A program made the translations under genes and the position numbers. The notes beneath the pieces were generated by a model. That model did not search any database, was not told where the DNA came from, and saw nothing but the letters and a program-made list of their open reading frames with translations. A stretch of 64,000 nt of DNA, taken from assembly GCA_031291845.1 (NCBI GenBank), contig JARLIH010000224.1, forward strand, positions 1-64,000, read 5' to 3'. Numbering within the stretch: the stretch's first letter is position 1; every line of letters starts with the position of its first letter. This DNA is from Isosphaeraceae bacterium. Its GTDB lineage: Bacteria; Planctomycetota; Planctomycetia; Isosphaerales; Isosphaeraceae. Shown here piece after piece: positions 41,280 through 50,392 of the stretch.

Positions 41280-44153
41280 ATGCGACAATTCGTTTCTGAT
41301 AGCGGCCCGACCAAGAATCGCTCCTCGCGGCGAACGCCGCGACGTCCGTTCGTGGAGATCCTCGAAGCCCGCCAGTTGCTCGCGTACACCTTTACGCTGG
41401 TCGGGACGACCGCAACAGCCACGGGCGATAGTCAGTCCGATACCCTGACGATCGGCGCACAGAATGGCCTGCTGTTCCATTCCGTGAATGGGTCGGCGGC
41501 GGACTTCACCTGGGGCTCGGCAACGGGCACCACAACGTTGCCTGCCGGTCCGACCTCGACCGTCAATATCCAGCAAGGCACCGGCGCAGAGGCGGTCGTG
41601 CTGGTCTCCTCGAGTGCCGCCGGGGCGTCGCTGGGCGGGACCGTCTTCAACCTGCTCGGGGGTGGACCGGCGGACACCCTGAAGGTCGATGACAGCGCGG
41701 ACTCGACCCCCGGCAGCGCCTATACGGTCCAAAGTGGTTCCGTGGTCGGACCAGGCATCCAGGCGAACTTCGGCACGCCGCCACTTGGGGGCGGAATCAC
41801 GCTGTTGGGCGGGACGGGGGGCGATGCGATCGCGGTCGACTCCTCGGGTGCCGGCCAGCCCGTCGACGTCGTCTCCAACGGTGCGGATACCGTCACAGTG
41901 GGCGCGGGAGCGGTCTCGAACGCGATTAATGGCCCGGTCGCCGTCTCGGGAACCACGGGCGCAACCCGTCTGACCGTCAACGACTCGCGTGACGACGCCG
42001 GACGCGCGGTCACACTCGTCGGGAACAGCGTTGGGACGAGCACCCTTGGTGGACTCGGCCCGGCGACGATCACGGCCACGACGGCTGGCCTCAAGTCTTA
42101 TACCGTGCTGGGAGGCCTGGGAAACGACTCCCTCTCTGTCGACCTTTCTACGGCGAATCCCGTGCCCAGCGGCGGCCTGACGGACAACGGCGGCGGCGGG
42201 ACGAACACGCTGAACGTGAACGCTGGCGGCCGGGCCGCCAACGTCGCGACGCCGGGCGTTGTGACGCTGGCGGGCGTCGGACCGCTCAGCTACGCGAGCG
42301 TCCAGGCGGTCAACGTCGTCAACGCGGCGGACCCCCCGTTGTCGCCCCTCCCGAAGACGATCAAGGCCACGCAAGGATCGAGCCTGAACCAGGTCGACGT
42401 CGGCTCGTTCACGGATGCCGACCCGAACGGCCAACCCGGAAACTTCTCCGCGCAGATTAACTGGGGAGACGGCACTCCCAGCACCATCGGGACCGTCGTC
42501 AAGGATCCCGTTTCGGGTTTCGACGTTCTCGGGTCGCACACGTACGCCGCGGCGGGCACCTTCTCCGTCGCCGTCTCGGTCGCCGACAACGGGAACACGG
42601 CCAAGACGACCGTTGCGGGGGTCCCCATCTCCGTGACCGACCCGGGGGGCGCGTCGACGACCGTCAATAGCACGGCGAACGTCACCGCGCAACCTTTCCG
42701 GCTGGTGGTGACGACGACGGCCGACCTCGTGAACGGCGTCCCGGCGGAAGGCTCGTTGCGGGCCAACATCCTCGCCGCGAACGCCCACCCCGGCGCCGAC
42801 ACCATCATCTTTGACATTGTCCCGCAGGCCGGCGTGGAAGACATCCGGCTCAACGCTCCGCTGCCCGCGATCACCGACCCGGTGACGCTCGACGCTACCA
42901 CCCAGCCGGGCTACCAGGGACAGCCGATTGTCGTCGTCGACGGCTCGTCCACCACGGGTGACGGTTTGACGTTCGACGTCGGCAACAGCGCAGTGCGCGG
43001 CCTGGTGATCTCTGGGTTCTCGGGCGCTGGGATCAACCTCGCGTCCGGGGGCGGCGACCTCATTCAGAACGACTATATTGGCACGGGCGCGTCGGGCCAG
43101 AACGCCCTCGGGAACAGCGTGGGCGTCCTGGTCGGCGGAGGCGCAGGGACCACGATCGGCGGCACGGCCGCGGGGGCCGGGAACACGATTTCCGGCAATC
43201 TCACCGCGGGGGTCTATGTCAGCGGTCCGGCCGCCAGCGGGACGGCGATCGTCGGCAACCGCATCGGGACGAACCCCGCCGGAACCGCCCCGGTCGTCCG
43301 GAGCGGCGTCACCGACCCGCTCCAGGCGCTCCAGAACACAGGGGTCGTGGTCGTCAACTCGGGCGGTAACTCGATCCACGGCAACTTGGTCTCGGGTAAC
43401 TACGTCGGGGTGATGCTCTCCGGCAACGGCTCGGGTGGCGCAAACGTGGTTGACGGCAACCTGATCGGTACCGACGCCTCCGGGGCGGTCGCACTGGGCA
43501 ACATCGTCGGCGTCTACATCAACGGCTCCTCCGGCAACCTGATCGGCGGAACGAACCAAGGGGCGGGGAACACGGTCTCGGGCAACAGCTCCGTCGGCGT
43601 CGAGATCCTCGGCAGCGCGGCTACCGGTAACCTCGTCGAGGGGAACCTCATCGGCCCGGCTGCGGACGGTCTCAGCGTGCTCCGGAACTCGAACGGCACG
43701 TTTGCGCAACCGACTGGGGTCTTTATTCAAGGTGCGTCCGGCAACCTGATCGGCGGCGCGTCGGCCGGCGCGGGCGACACGATCACGGGCAACGAGTCTG
43801 CCGGGGTGTTCATCCTGAGCCGCAACGGGACCGCGAGCGGTAACGTCGTCCAGGGCGACTTCATCGGCCTGGGACCCGGTGGGGTGGCCGGTCCAGGGAA
43901 CGCCGGTTACGGCGTCTTGTTTTACAATGCGCCCAACAACCAGGTCATTCGCACCGGCTCGTCCGCGACCCAGTTCGGCCGCAACGGCCTTGCGAATTTC
44001 ACGGTTTTCAACGGAGCGTTGCCCGCGACCTCCTCGAGCTTGGTGGCTCCGGCCGTCGGCAAAACGAAGGCGAGAACGCCGGCACATCAGCCTGCGAAGC
44101 ATCATCCTTCCGGCCCCGTGGGACACCAACGCAAGGGCCGCGCGATTCGCTAA
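41280..44153 (+). CDS. Large surface protein with LEPRxL-like motif and beta-helix repeats
   Basis: A 957-residue exported protein. The N-terminus (SSRRTPRRPFVEILEARQLLA) carries the planctomycete LEPRxL-type signal found at the start of large surface proteins. It continues with Gly/Thr/Val-rich beta repeats, a PKD-like region (INWGDGTPSTIGTVV...HTYAAAGTFSVAV), a CSLREL-like segment (EGSLRANILAANAHPGADTI), and a right-handed beta-helix region with repeated NLIGG...GAGNT(V/I)SGN units. Sequence past the last unit is Lys/Arg/His-rich. It is likely displayed on or released from the cell; ligand or glycan binding is inferred. GAGAGATC precedes ATG 41280. Confidence 0.87.
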   Translation: MRQFVSDSGPTKNRSSRRTPRRPFVEILEARQLLAYTFTLVGTTATATGDSQSDTLTIGAQNGLLFHSVNGSAADFTWGSATGTTTLPAGPTSTVNIQQGTGAEAVVLVSSSAAGASLGGTVFNLLGGGPADTLKVDDSADSTPGSAYTVQSGSVVGPGIQANFGTPPLGGGITLLGGTGGDAIAVDSSGAGQPVDVVSNGADTVTVGAGAVSNAINGPVAVSGTTGATRLTVNDSRDDAGRAVTLVGNSVGTSTLGGLGPATITATTAGLKSYTVLGGLGNDSLSVDLSTANPVPSGGLTDNGGGGTNTLNVNAGGRAANVATPGVVTLAGVGPLSYASVQAVNVVNAADPPLSPLPKTIKATQGSSLNQVDVGSFTDADPNGQPGNFSAQINWGDGTPSTIGTVVKDPVSGFDVLGSHTYAAAGTFSVAVSVADNGNTAKTTVAGVPISVTDPGGASTTVNSTANVTAQPFRLVVTTTADLVNGVPAEGSLRANILAANAHPGADTIIFDIVPQAGVEDIRLNAPLPAITDPVTLDATTQPGYQGQPIVVVDGSSTTGDGLTFDVGNSAVRGLVISGFSGAGINLASGGGDLIQNDYIGTGASGQNALGNSVGVLVGGGAGTTIGGTAAGAGNTISGNLTAGVYVSGPAASGTAIVGNRIGTNPAGTAPVVRSGVTDPLQALQNTGVVVVNSGGNSIHGNLVSGNYVGVMLSGNGSGGANVVDGNLIGTDASGAVALGNIVGVYINGSSGNLIGGTNQGAGNTVSGNSSVGVEILGSAATGNLVEGNLIGPAADGLSVLRNSNGTFAQPTGVFIQGASGNLIGGASAGAGDTITGNESAGVFILSRNGTASGNVVQGDFIGLGPGGVAGPGNAGYGVLFYNAPNNQVIRTGSSATQFGRNGLANFTVFNGALPATSSSLVAPAVGKTKARTPAHQPAKHHPSGPVGHQRKGRAIR

Positions 44154-44174
44154 CGAGAACGGCACGTTCAGAAT

Positions 44175-44192
44175 GCGGGAGCCTGCTCCCGC
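44175..44192. terminator. Bidirectional hairpin between convergent genes
   Basis: GCGGGAG (44175-44181) and CTCCCGC (44186-44192) around a four-base loop, sitting between the surface protein and the outer-membrane protein genes. Both strands can fold, but no T-run follows. Confidence 0.45.
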
Positions 44193-44228
44193 CTTCAAAG
44201 CAGAGGCAGAGGCAGACCCGGCGCGCTA

Positions 44229-45659
44229 TCACGATCCGCCGATGACCGGCGGAACGATCGGAGCTTGCCGCGCGCTGCGCCCGAAGAAGACATTCAAGAA
44301 CGCCATCGCCTCGAGCTCGAACGGCCGAGGCCCCGTCACGGGCGTGACGACCGCCATGGTCAGGAACGTATTCTGATTGAAACCGATGTTCATGCCGTAT
44401 GTCAGGTTCACCATGTCGGGCGTGGCGGCCGGGTCCAGGGCGTTGAACGCATTCCGGTGGTTGAGCGGGTCATTGACGTGCACCTCGAACGTGGGCGCGA
44501 TCAGCGTGACCAGCCGGTTGAGCCCCGAGTCGGGTGCATCGCGGCGAAGATAATAGCCCAGGCCGATGTCGTTGTAGATCATCGTCACGTCTTGCGACGT
44601 GCACGGCACGTCGAGCGCGGTGAAGCCGTGGAGATACCAGTTACCGGAGTTGATCAGGTATCCCAGGAACGGTTGGAACGAGGTCGTATGGGGCCCCCCT
44701 CCGAACGTCGAGAACCCCGCGAACCGTCCCGGCCCGGTCGGGGCCGTGATGGCCACGCCGCCCGAGAGGAGGCTCCCGGATTCGGCGTCGCGCAAGAGGA
44801 TGTACTTGCCGATGAGGCTCAGGTCGCCGACCGCCGTGCTCGAACCCCCGAACGTGCCGTAGGCCGCCGGCGCATGTGAGGCGGCCGAGACCGTATTCAG
44901 CGGCACCCGCAGGCCGATCGACCCCTGGCCGTCGTTGAACGTTTTCTCGAAGCCGAAGATCTCGCGAAAGACCTGGATGCCCTGGATCGGTGCGTGGAGG
45001 CGCTCGTTGACGGATCCGTTCACATTATCGAAATAGTTGAATGTGTAATAGACGCGGTCGTGCGGGAGTGGCGACTGGTTCTCACTAACCTTGATCGTCC
45101 GAATCGAGGGTACAACCATCGTGGAGACACTGGGCCGCGGCACTCCCGGCGGCTTGGGAGGGGGGAAGGGTGGCGGAAGGCTCGCCTGTGCGGCGGTGAG
45201 CATGGGGAGCTGGCCGAGGTCGCCGATCATCTGCGGCAGACCACCGGAGGTGATACCCGCCAACGTTCCAAATGTGTCGGGCTGGTTGGCAACGGCCGAC
45301 ATTGTATTCGCTGCCGCCATGGCGCTTGCAGGGGGCGACGAGCCAGGAATTGTCGTGGCCGGGACGGCTGCCGGTGGCGTTGTGGAAGCGGGCGCCCGCG
45401 GTACCGGCGTTGCTGGCGCCGGCTGGCGTGAGGGCGGGCCGGCCGGCGCTGGCGCGGGACGAACGACTGGGCTCGGGGCCGTGGGTTGGACGGGAACCTG
45501 CACCTGCTCAACCATCGGATCAACCGGACTGCTGTCTTCTCGCACGTTGATCGCGCCAGTAACCGTAGTTAACGGTTGATTGGGAGGGCCGCCTTCAGCG
45601 CGACCAGCGATCAGGACAGCGACTGAAATCACCAAAGTGTAGGATAAATGCTTCCGCAT
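44229..45659 (-). CDS. Predicted outer-membrane protein with proline-rich N-terminal region
   Basis: A 476-residue protein with a signal peptide (MRKHLSYTLVISVAVLIAGRAEG). Residues about 45-180 are a Pro/Ala/Thr-rich linker; the rest has the pattern of a beta-barrel: amphipathic strands with Tyr/Phe ends (RVYYTFNYFDNVNG, DLSLIGKYILLRD, GSLLSGGVAITAPTGPGR, TSFQPFLGYLINSGNWYLHGF) and a C-terminal Phe-rich strand. It resembles transporter or porin-like planctomycete proteins without a precise family match. The linker could cross the periplasm or reach peptidoglycan. GAGAGAT precedes ATG 45659. Function unknown. Confidence 0.72.
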   Translation of the reverse strand: MRKHLSYTLVISVAVLIAGRAEGGPPNQPLTTVTGAINVREDSSPVDPMVEQVQVPVQPTAPSPVVRPAPAPAGPPSRQPAPATPVPRAPASTTPPAAVPATTIPGSSPPASAMAAANTMSAVANQPDTFGTLAGITSGGLPQMIGDLGQLPMLTAAQASLPPPFPPPKPPGVPRPSVSTMVVPSIRTIKVSENQSPLPHDRVYYTFNYFDNVNGSVNERLHAPIQGIQVFREIFGFEKTFNDGQGSIGLRVPLNTVSAASHAPAAYGTFGGSSTAVGDLSLIGKYILLRDAESGSLLSGGVAITAPTGPGRFAGFSTFGGGPHTTSFQPFLGYLINSGNWYLHGFTALDVPCTSQDVTMIYNDIGLGYYLRRDAPDSGLNRLVTLIAPTFEVHVNDPLNHRNAFNALDPAATPDMVNLTYGMNIGFNQNTFLTMAVVTPVTGPRPFELEAMAFLNVFFGRSARQAPIVPPVIGGS

Positions 45660-46007
45660 CGGATCTCTCACTGAGAGAACGCGGAAATCCGCGTGCCATG
45701 AAGAGCCGGTCTGGAGAGGCCGGCGGGGTATTTCCCACACATCGGGTAAAATCGTCATTCCAGTCACGATCCGTTGAGTCGATCTTCACAATGCGTCCCG
45801 TTTTTGATGGAGGCGTGCGCCAACCGGCGTCTGATTGAGTTCGGACGGAGTTCGGCATGCAAACTATTGCGGTCGAAGGTTTTGGGTCGGATCAGGTGCG
45901 CCGTGAAGCCCATGGCAGACCCCGTTGCTGGATGGGATATCCATGCGGCTGATCCACACCTCGGCCCTTACGTGATCGGTGAGGGTTCCACGGAGTTCGC
46001 CGACGAA
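45660..46007. other. Gene-free stretch between outer-membrane protein and kinase genes
   Basis: About 350 bases that should hold the promoter of the outer-membrane protein gene (minus strand) and the 3' end of the kinase transcript. No clear gene; a short open frame on + overlaps the kinase end and has no gene-like composition. Confidence 0.5.
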
Positions 46008-49000
46008 TCAGCCCGTCCTTGCGGGCTCGGAAACGGCCTTGCGGAGCTTCTCAAAATCGTCGCGGCCGCGTAACGGTCCAAGACTTGGGGCGTCGAGGAT
46101 ATTCAACGAGCGAAGTAGGTCGCGTCGCTTGGCTTCGCTGAGAACGTTGACGGCGCCTGCTCGGCACGCCTCCGCCAATCGTTCGCCCTCGGCAGTCTTG
46201 GGAGCCGCCTCGGCACAGAGAACTAAGAGCACGGCCGCATGCCGGTAGGACGCAGAGTCGTCGGGCAGGGTCGCTGGGATTTGTTGTGCGACCCGTTGTG
46301 CGTCGGCCAATCGGCCGGAGGCGATCAGGCCGTGCGTCTTGACCAACAGTGCCTCCATCAACGAGCGCAGGATGACCTCCGATTCCGGACGCGTGCGAAG
46401 AACCTTCCGATAGAGGTTCTCTGCCGCTTCGGCTTCTAGGACCGCTTCAGCGGACTTCGAACGAACCAGCAGCAGGCGGGCGAGCTGAAAGTGACTCCGG
46501 CCCATTTCACTCTGGTATTCGGGGACATCCGGGAATTCGGCCAACAGCACGGTCTGTTCTTCGAGCGCTTTGCGCAGCGACCTGTCCGCTTCGTCCGGCG
46601 CGGATGCCGCAAGGGCGTCGTTGATCGCGACGTGCGCGACGACGAGCTTCTGGCGGTACGAAGGCGTCTTCGGCGATCGTTGGCAGAGCGCTTCCAGAAG
46701 TTGCGCAGCCTCCCGATACGATCCGACGGCTTGCTCGGTTTGGCCCGACCGCTGCGCAACCAGTCCCAGGTTGTACGCGGCCGACGAGAGGTCCTGCTGA
46801 TACTGGGTGACTGCGGGAAACTCCGCGGCCAACGTCTTCAAAAGGTCGTAAGCCCGCCGCAGCATCTCGCCCGCCTCTTGGTCGCGCTTTGATTCGAGGA
46901 GAAGCACCCCAAGATTGCTCGCGGACCGGCCCGCCTGCCAGCGAGGACCGGGAAGGGAACCCGGCCCCTCGATCGCCGGCGCGAGCGTCGTCAGGGTTTC
47001 GCGGAACGTCGCTTCCGCCTCGGCAGCTTGGCCCGAAGCTCGCTGGAGCATCCCATAGTTGTTGCGATACCGCGCCAGGCGGGAACGCACGTCCGGCCGA
47101 TCCGCGTACTCCCGCACGAGGCCTTCCTGGACCTTCAGGGCCGCACGATAGGCCTCGGCGTCCGCGGCACCCTTGGCCCCCCTGCGGGCCAGAAGCGCTC
47201 CAAGCTGGTAGCGGCTGTCCGCAAGGGCCTGGAGATCGTCCGCTCGCGGCTTGGTCCCCGAGGCCAGCTCCGTCCGGAGCGCAATTGCCCCGCGCAAACT
47301 CGCTTCGGCCGGCTCGAAGCGGTTGGCGTCCTTGAGCAACACGCCCAGCCCGTGCTCCGCGCGGGAGATGTCGCGGCGGAAGTCGGCGTTCGCCGGGTCC
47401 CCTTTCGCCAGGCCCTCGAGGATCGCCAGCGACTGGCGGTACGACTGTTCGGCCGCGGCGACTTCGCCGAGCAACGCCTGGATGTCCCCCAACCGCACGA
47501 GCGACCGACCGGCCCCCCAGCGAATGAGCGGGTCGTCTCCCTTCTGCTTCAAGAACTCGCGGTAACCGACCTGGGCCTTATCCAGCAGCCGCTTGCGCAC
47601 GGCCTCCATCTGGGGAATGTCCGCGAGGTCAACGTCGGCGACCTCGGCGAGCAGCCCGTCCGCTGCGTCCTGCGCCAGTCGCAGGTTGTGGAGCGCCTGC
47701 TCGGCGTTCGTCACGGCAAGCTGCCGCTGCTGCTCCGTGCGGTGTCGTTCGCGATCGATAAAGACCAGTCCGACGGACAACCCCACAACGGCCGTGGCCA
47801 GCAGCGCGGCCATACCTGCGACGAGCGGCCGATGACGCCGGGCCCAGCGGAACAGGCGGGCCGAGAGCGGGTCGCGGTAGGCCGTGACCGGTTCGTCCGC
47901 CATCCAGCGCTGAACGTCCTCGGCGAGCTCGGCCGCCTTCTGGTAGCGGTCGGCCCGGACCTTGGCGAGCGCCTTGAAGCAGATGGCGTCGAGTGCGCGG
48001 GGGACGTCGGCCACGACGTCGCGCGCGCGGCGCGCGTCCCGGCTCGTGACGCGACGGAGGACCTCCTCGACGGTGTTCCCCTCGACCGGAGTGTGGCCGG
48101 TGAGGATCTCGAACAGGATGGCACCCAGGCCGTAGACGTCCGTCCGCACGTCAACCAGCTCGTGACGTCCCTCGGCCTGCTCGGGTGCCATGTAGGCCGG
48201 GGTGCCGATGATGCCGAACGTGGCCTTGACGCTCGCCTCCTGGGTCAGGTGGACGGTCTGCAGATCCTTCTCGCTCGCCTCGGGTTGGTCGACGACCTTC
48301 GAAAGGCCCCAGTCGAGCACTACCACTTCGCCGAAGGCCCCGAGCACCACGTTCTCGGGCTTGAGGTCGCGGTGAATCACCCCGCGCGAGTGCGCGTAGG
48401 CGATCGCCTGGCAGACCGAGACGAGCGCACTGAGCAGCTTCTGACGCCCGAGCGCGTCGCCTTTGCCCGCGCCCCGCTTTTCGTGGTACGAGGCGATGGC
48501 GTCGCGCAGCGTCTGCCCGCGCACGAAACGCATCGTATAAAACGGCTGGTTGTCCTCCGGTCGCCTTCCCAGCTCGTACACCGGCACGATGTTCGGGTGT
48601 TCGAGCTGCCCGGTCACCTGGGCCTCCTTGAGGAAGCGCAGGCTCGCCTCGGGAACGATGGTGCGGTCCGCGCGGATCTCCTTGAGCGCGACCTCGCGGT
48701 TCAGGTCGGTGTCGCGCGCAATCCAGACCTTGCCGAGTCCCCCCTCGGCGTGCAAGCGGCTGAGCGTGTAGCGCGAGCGGTGCTCGGTCCCGGTCGCCCG
48801 TACGAGCGTCTCGACCCGCACGAAGCTGGGCGCCGGGGGGAGCATCTGGAGCGACTGCCGGATCAGCGGGCTCTCGACCTGCCGGATCACGTCGCGGACC
48901 TCAGCGCCGGCCACGTCGGCCAGCGAGGCCCGCACGTCCCCGCCGTGTTTCTTCAACTTGCGCTGGAGGCGCTGCTCGACCTCAACCCGGTTCGCGGCAT

Positions 49001-49157
49001 TGATCCAACCGCGGTCGATCAAGACCTCGGCGAGCGGCTTATCACGCCGCAGCACCCAGAGGGAGCACGCGTCGGTGAACTGCCGCTCGGTGATCAGGTC
49101 ATCCTGAAGCGCCAGGACGCCGAAGAGCAGGTTGCGGTCGGTTTCGGGCTGCGACAT
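46008..49157 (-). CDS. Serine/threonine protein kinase with C-terminal TPR domain
   Basis: A 1049-residue membrane kinase. Residues 1-110 are a helical N-terminal domain common before planctomycete kinases (LLFGVLALQDDLITERQF). The kinase domain covers about 128-420: G-loop EGGLGKVW (139-145), Lys159 (VALKEI), HRDLKPEN (262-269), DWG in place of DFG (282-284), and GTPAYMAPE (318-326). One TM (about 443-468) follows; the rest is TPR repeats (from about 480 to the end), predicted outside. The DWG variant is common in planctomycete kinases and does not mean inactive. It may sense envelope state by TPR contacts. ATG 49157 is the first start in the frame with a conserved N-terminus. Confidence 0.93.
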   Translation of the reverse strand: MSQPETDRNLLFGVLALQDDLITERQFTDACSLWVLRRDKPLAEVLIDRGWINAANRVEVEQRLQRKLKKHGGDVRASLADVAGAEVRDVIRQVESPLIRQSLQMLPPAPSFVRVETLVRATGTEHRSRYTLSRLHAEGGLGKVWIARDTDLNREVALKEIRADRTIVPEASLRFLKEAQVTGQLEHPNIVPVYELGRRPEDNQPFYTMRFVRGQTLRDAIASYHEKRGAGKGDALGRQKLLSALVSVCQAIAYAHSRGVIHRDLKPENVVLGAFGEVVVLDWGLSKVVDQPEASEKDLQTVHLTQEASVKATFGIIGTPAYMAPEQAEGRHELVDVRTDVYGLGAILFEILTGHTPVEGNTVEEVLRRVTSRDARRARDVVADVPRALDAICFKALAKVRADRYQKAAELAEDVQRWMADEPVTAYRDPLSARLFRWARRHRPLVAGMAALLATAVVGLSVGLVFIDRERHRTEQQRQLAVTNAEQALHNLRLAQDAADGLLAEVADVDLADIPQMEAVRKRLLDKAQVGYREFLKQKGDDPLIRWGAGRSLVRLGDIQALLGEVAAAEQSYRQSLAILEGLAKGDPANADFRRDISRAEHGLGVLLKDANRFEPAEASLRGAIALRTELASGTKPRADDLQALADSRYQLGALLARRGAKGAADAEAYRAALKVQEGLVREYADRPDVRSRLARYRNNYGMLQRASGQAAEAEATFRETLTTLAPAIEGPGSLPGPRWQAGRSASNLGVLLLESKRDQEAGEMLRRAYDLLKTLAAEFPAVTQYQQDLSSAAYNLGLVAQRSGQTEQAVGSYREAAQLLEALCQRSPKTPSYRQKLVVAHVAINDALAASAPDEADRSLRKALEEQTVLLAEFPDVPEYQSEMGRSHFQLARLLLVRSKSAEAVLEAEAAENLYRKVLRTRPESEVILRSLMEALLVKTHGLIASGRLADAQRVAQQIPATLPDDSASYRHAAVLLVLCAEAAPKTAEGERLAEACRAGAVNVLSEAKRRDLLRSLNILDAPSLGPLRGRDDFEKLRKAVSEPARTG

Positions 49158-49586
49158 CGCGGCGAACCTCCGGCGCGTTGCAAGGGGTGTGGCGCTCGCC
49201 GCGCCCTCGGATACCTAGAGCGGTCTTCGCATGGGTTGCGCACAGTCTCGGGCATGGGTGGCCGGCACGATGGCCACGTCGGTCGGGGACAGATCAGCGT
49301 GCCACGCCGGAATCTTCGACGCGCGTGCCACCCAATGTGCCCAAGGCGCTCGCTCCGCGACTTGGGAACTACCCCGAATGTATGCCAGTCGTTGGAAAAG
49401 GGCTCTCGATGTCCATTTCGCAAATCCTTCGACCCGGTTCAAACCCGGGTTACAGTTGCCAATGCGATTCGAATGCCTTCCAGTAGCAGCTTGAGGCGGA
49501 ACTCCAACGACAAAAAAGGAGCCGGCACACCAGGCGAGACCCTCCCCTCCTTGAGGCCCGCGGCCGCCACCTCCTGGATCACACCG

Positions 49587-49613
49587 GGTTTTTGGTGTTT
49601 TTGGTGTTTTTGG
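49587..49613. repeat. Short tandem repeat of GGTGTTTTT
   Basis: Two perfect copies of the 9-base unit GGTGTTTTT (49594-49611) preceded by a partial GGTTTTT copy and followed by GG. On the minus strand this reads as an A-rich run with CC spaced every nine bases. It may vary in copy number between strains. Confidence 0.7.
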
Positions 49614-49852
49614 CGACGCTCTTCTCGCTCGCCTGGTGTCACCGTCTCCCATTCGGGTTTGCGTATTCTTCCCATCCCGCGAGTCTTTAAGAAGGCCCGT
49701 AGTTCTAGCGGCCCCTCTACCCTCGCGCCCCGGCGCGACCACCGACGGGGACATGGCGCACACGCGCACACTGTAAGACGTTTGACGACCCGAGGTTGTT
49801 CGATCGGTTTCCGGATTGTTTTGCGAGCCCTCATGCTCGACGATTTTCATTC

Positions 49853-49899
49853 ATCCTGTCCATCCCGTCCGCTGATCCTTGGGACAGGATTTGACGGGA
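49853..49899. repeat. Interlocked inverted repeats
   Basis: ATCCTGTCC (49853-49861) pairs with GGACAGGAT (49882-49890), while TCCCGTC (49863-49869) pairs with GACGGGA (49893-49899). The two stems cross, so they could form a pseudoknot or alternate. Related ATCCTGTCC strings are frequent dispersed intergenic repeats in several phyla. Confidence 0.5.
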
Positions 49900-50221
49900 C
49901 GAAGCGTCGGCCTGGTTCGACGGCCGGTTAGGGCGGTTTTCCAACGACCGACAAACAGCCGGGTGGCTGAGGTCGAGCCCGTCAGGGCGCTGCCCCCCGG
50001 CTCTGAAGGTCGCGTCACGCCGACCGGGGCCAGCGCCCTGCGAGCTCGACCCCGGCCACCCATGACAGCGACTATACACAACGCATACGAAAGCCGGACC
50101 CGTCCGAGTTGTGACCGAAACCTCCCCGCTTTGTACCAGGCCCGAAACGGACACCGCGATGGCGGACACCGGGTGCTACGGGCCAGGAGCTCTGGTGGGA
50201 CCCGCGCGGCCGTTCGCCGCG

Positions 50222-50365
50222 TCATTTCACGGTCGATGCGCTGGCCCTGAAGAGCGGGAGCGACTTGACCACGCTCTGGTATACGCCCCAGCCCAGGGGA
50301 AGGGTCACGACCAGCCAGGCCAAGGCAACGGCCAGAGTCGAAGGCTTTCGCTCGGACGAGTCCAT
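50222..50365 (-). CDS. MFS transporter small subunit (47 residues)
   Basis: A 47-residue single-TM protein: a short polar start (MDSSERKPST), then LAVALAWLVVTLPLGWGVYQSV as the membrane helix, and a basic/polar end (KSLPLFRASASTVK). It begins 27 bases after the MFS gene stop and has GAGGGAG ten bases upstream, so it is a downstream cistron of that operon. Small one-TM partners follow OFA-type MFS genes in many bacteria; the position, size and sequence pattern match. It probably associates with the permease. Confidence 0.75.
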   Translation of the reverse strand: MDSSERKPSTLAVALAWLVVTLPLGWGVYQSVVKSLPLFRASASTVK

Positions 50366-50392
50366 ACGAAGACGCTCCCTCGCGCCCGCCGG

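Larger units (their letters stand above)
49158..50221. other. 1.06-kb gene-free region with short repeats
   Basis: The longest stretch without a credible gene. Open frames exist on both strands, but they are low complexity, lack RBS and family motifs, and switch frame. It holds a 9-base tandem repeat (49587-49613) and a complex inverted-repeat element (49853-49899), both listed. GGGTGGCC near 49255 and GCCACCC near 49328 form a loose inverted pair. The kinase promoter should be near 49200. Confidence 0.55.

Noticed and set aside
41154-44198. 1014-residue open frame on the minus strand opposite the surface protein
   Set aside because: Arg/Asp/Val-rich shadow of a repeat-rich coding region; the plus frame has a signal, PKD-like and beta-helix repeats.
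49587-49613. Possible CRISPR-like repeat
   Set aside because: Units are only nine bases with no spacers between them, so this is a simple tandem repeat.
49439-49834. 131-residue open frame on the minus strand in the gene-free region
   Set aside because: No start signal, no conserved motif, and the tandem repeat translates into a Gln-Lys-His run; coding is not supported.
47028-49931. 967-residue open frame on + opposite the kinase
   Set aside because: Shadow of the kinase, which has all catalytic motifs; the plus frame also runs into the gene-free region.
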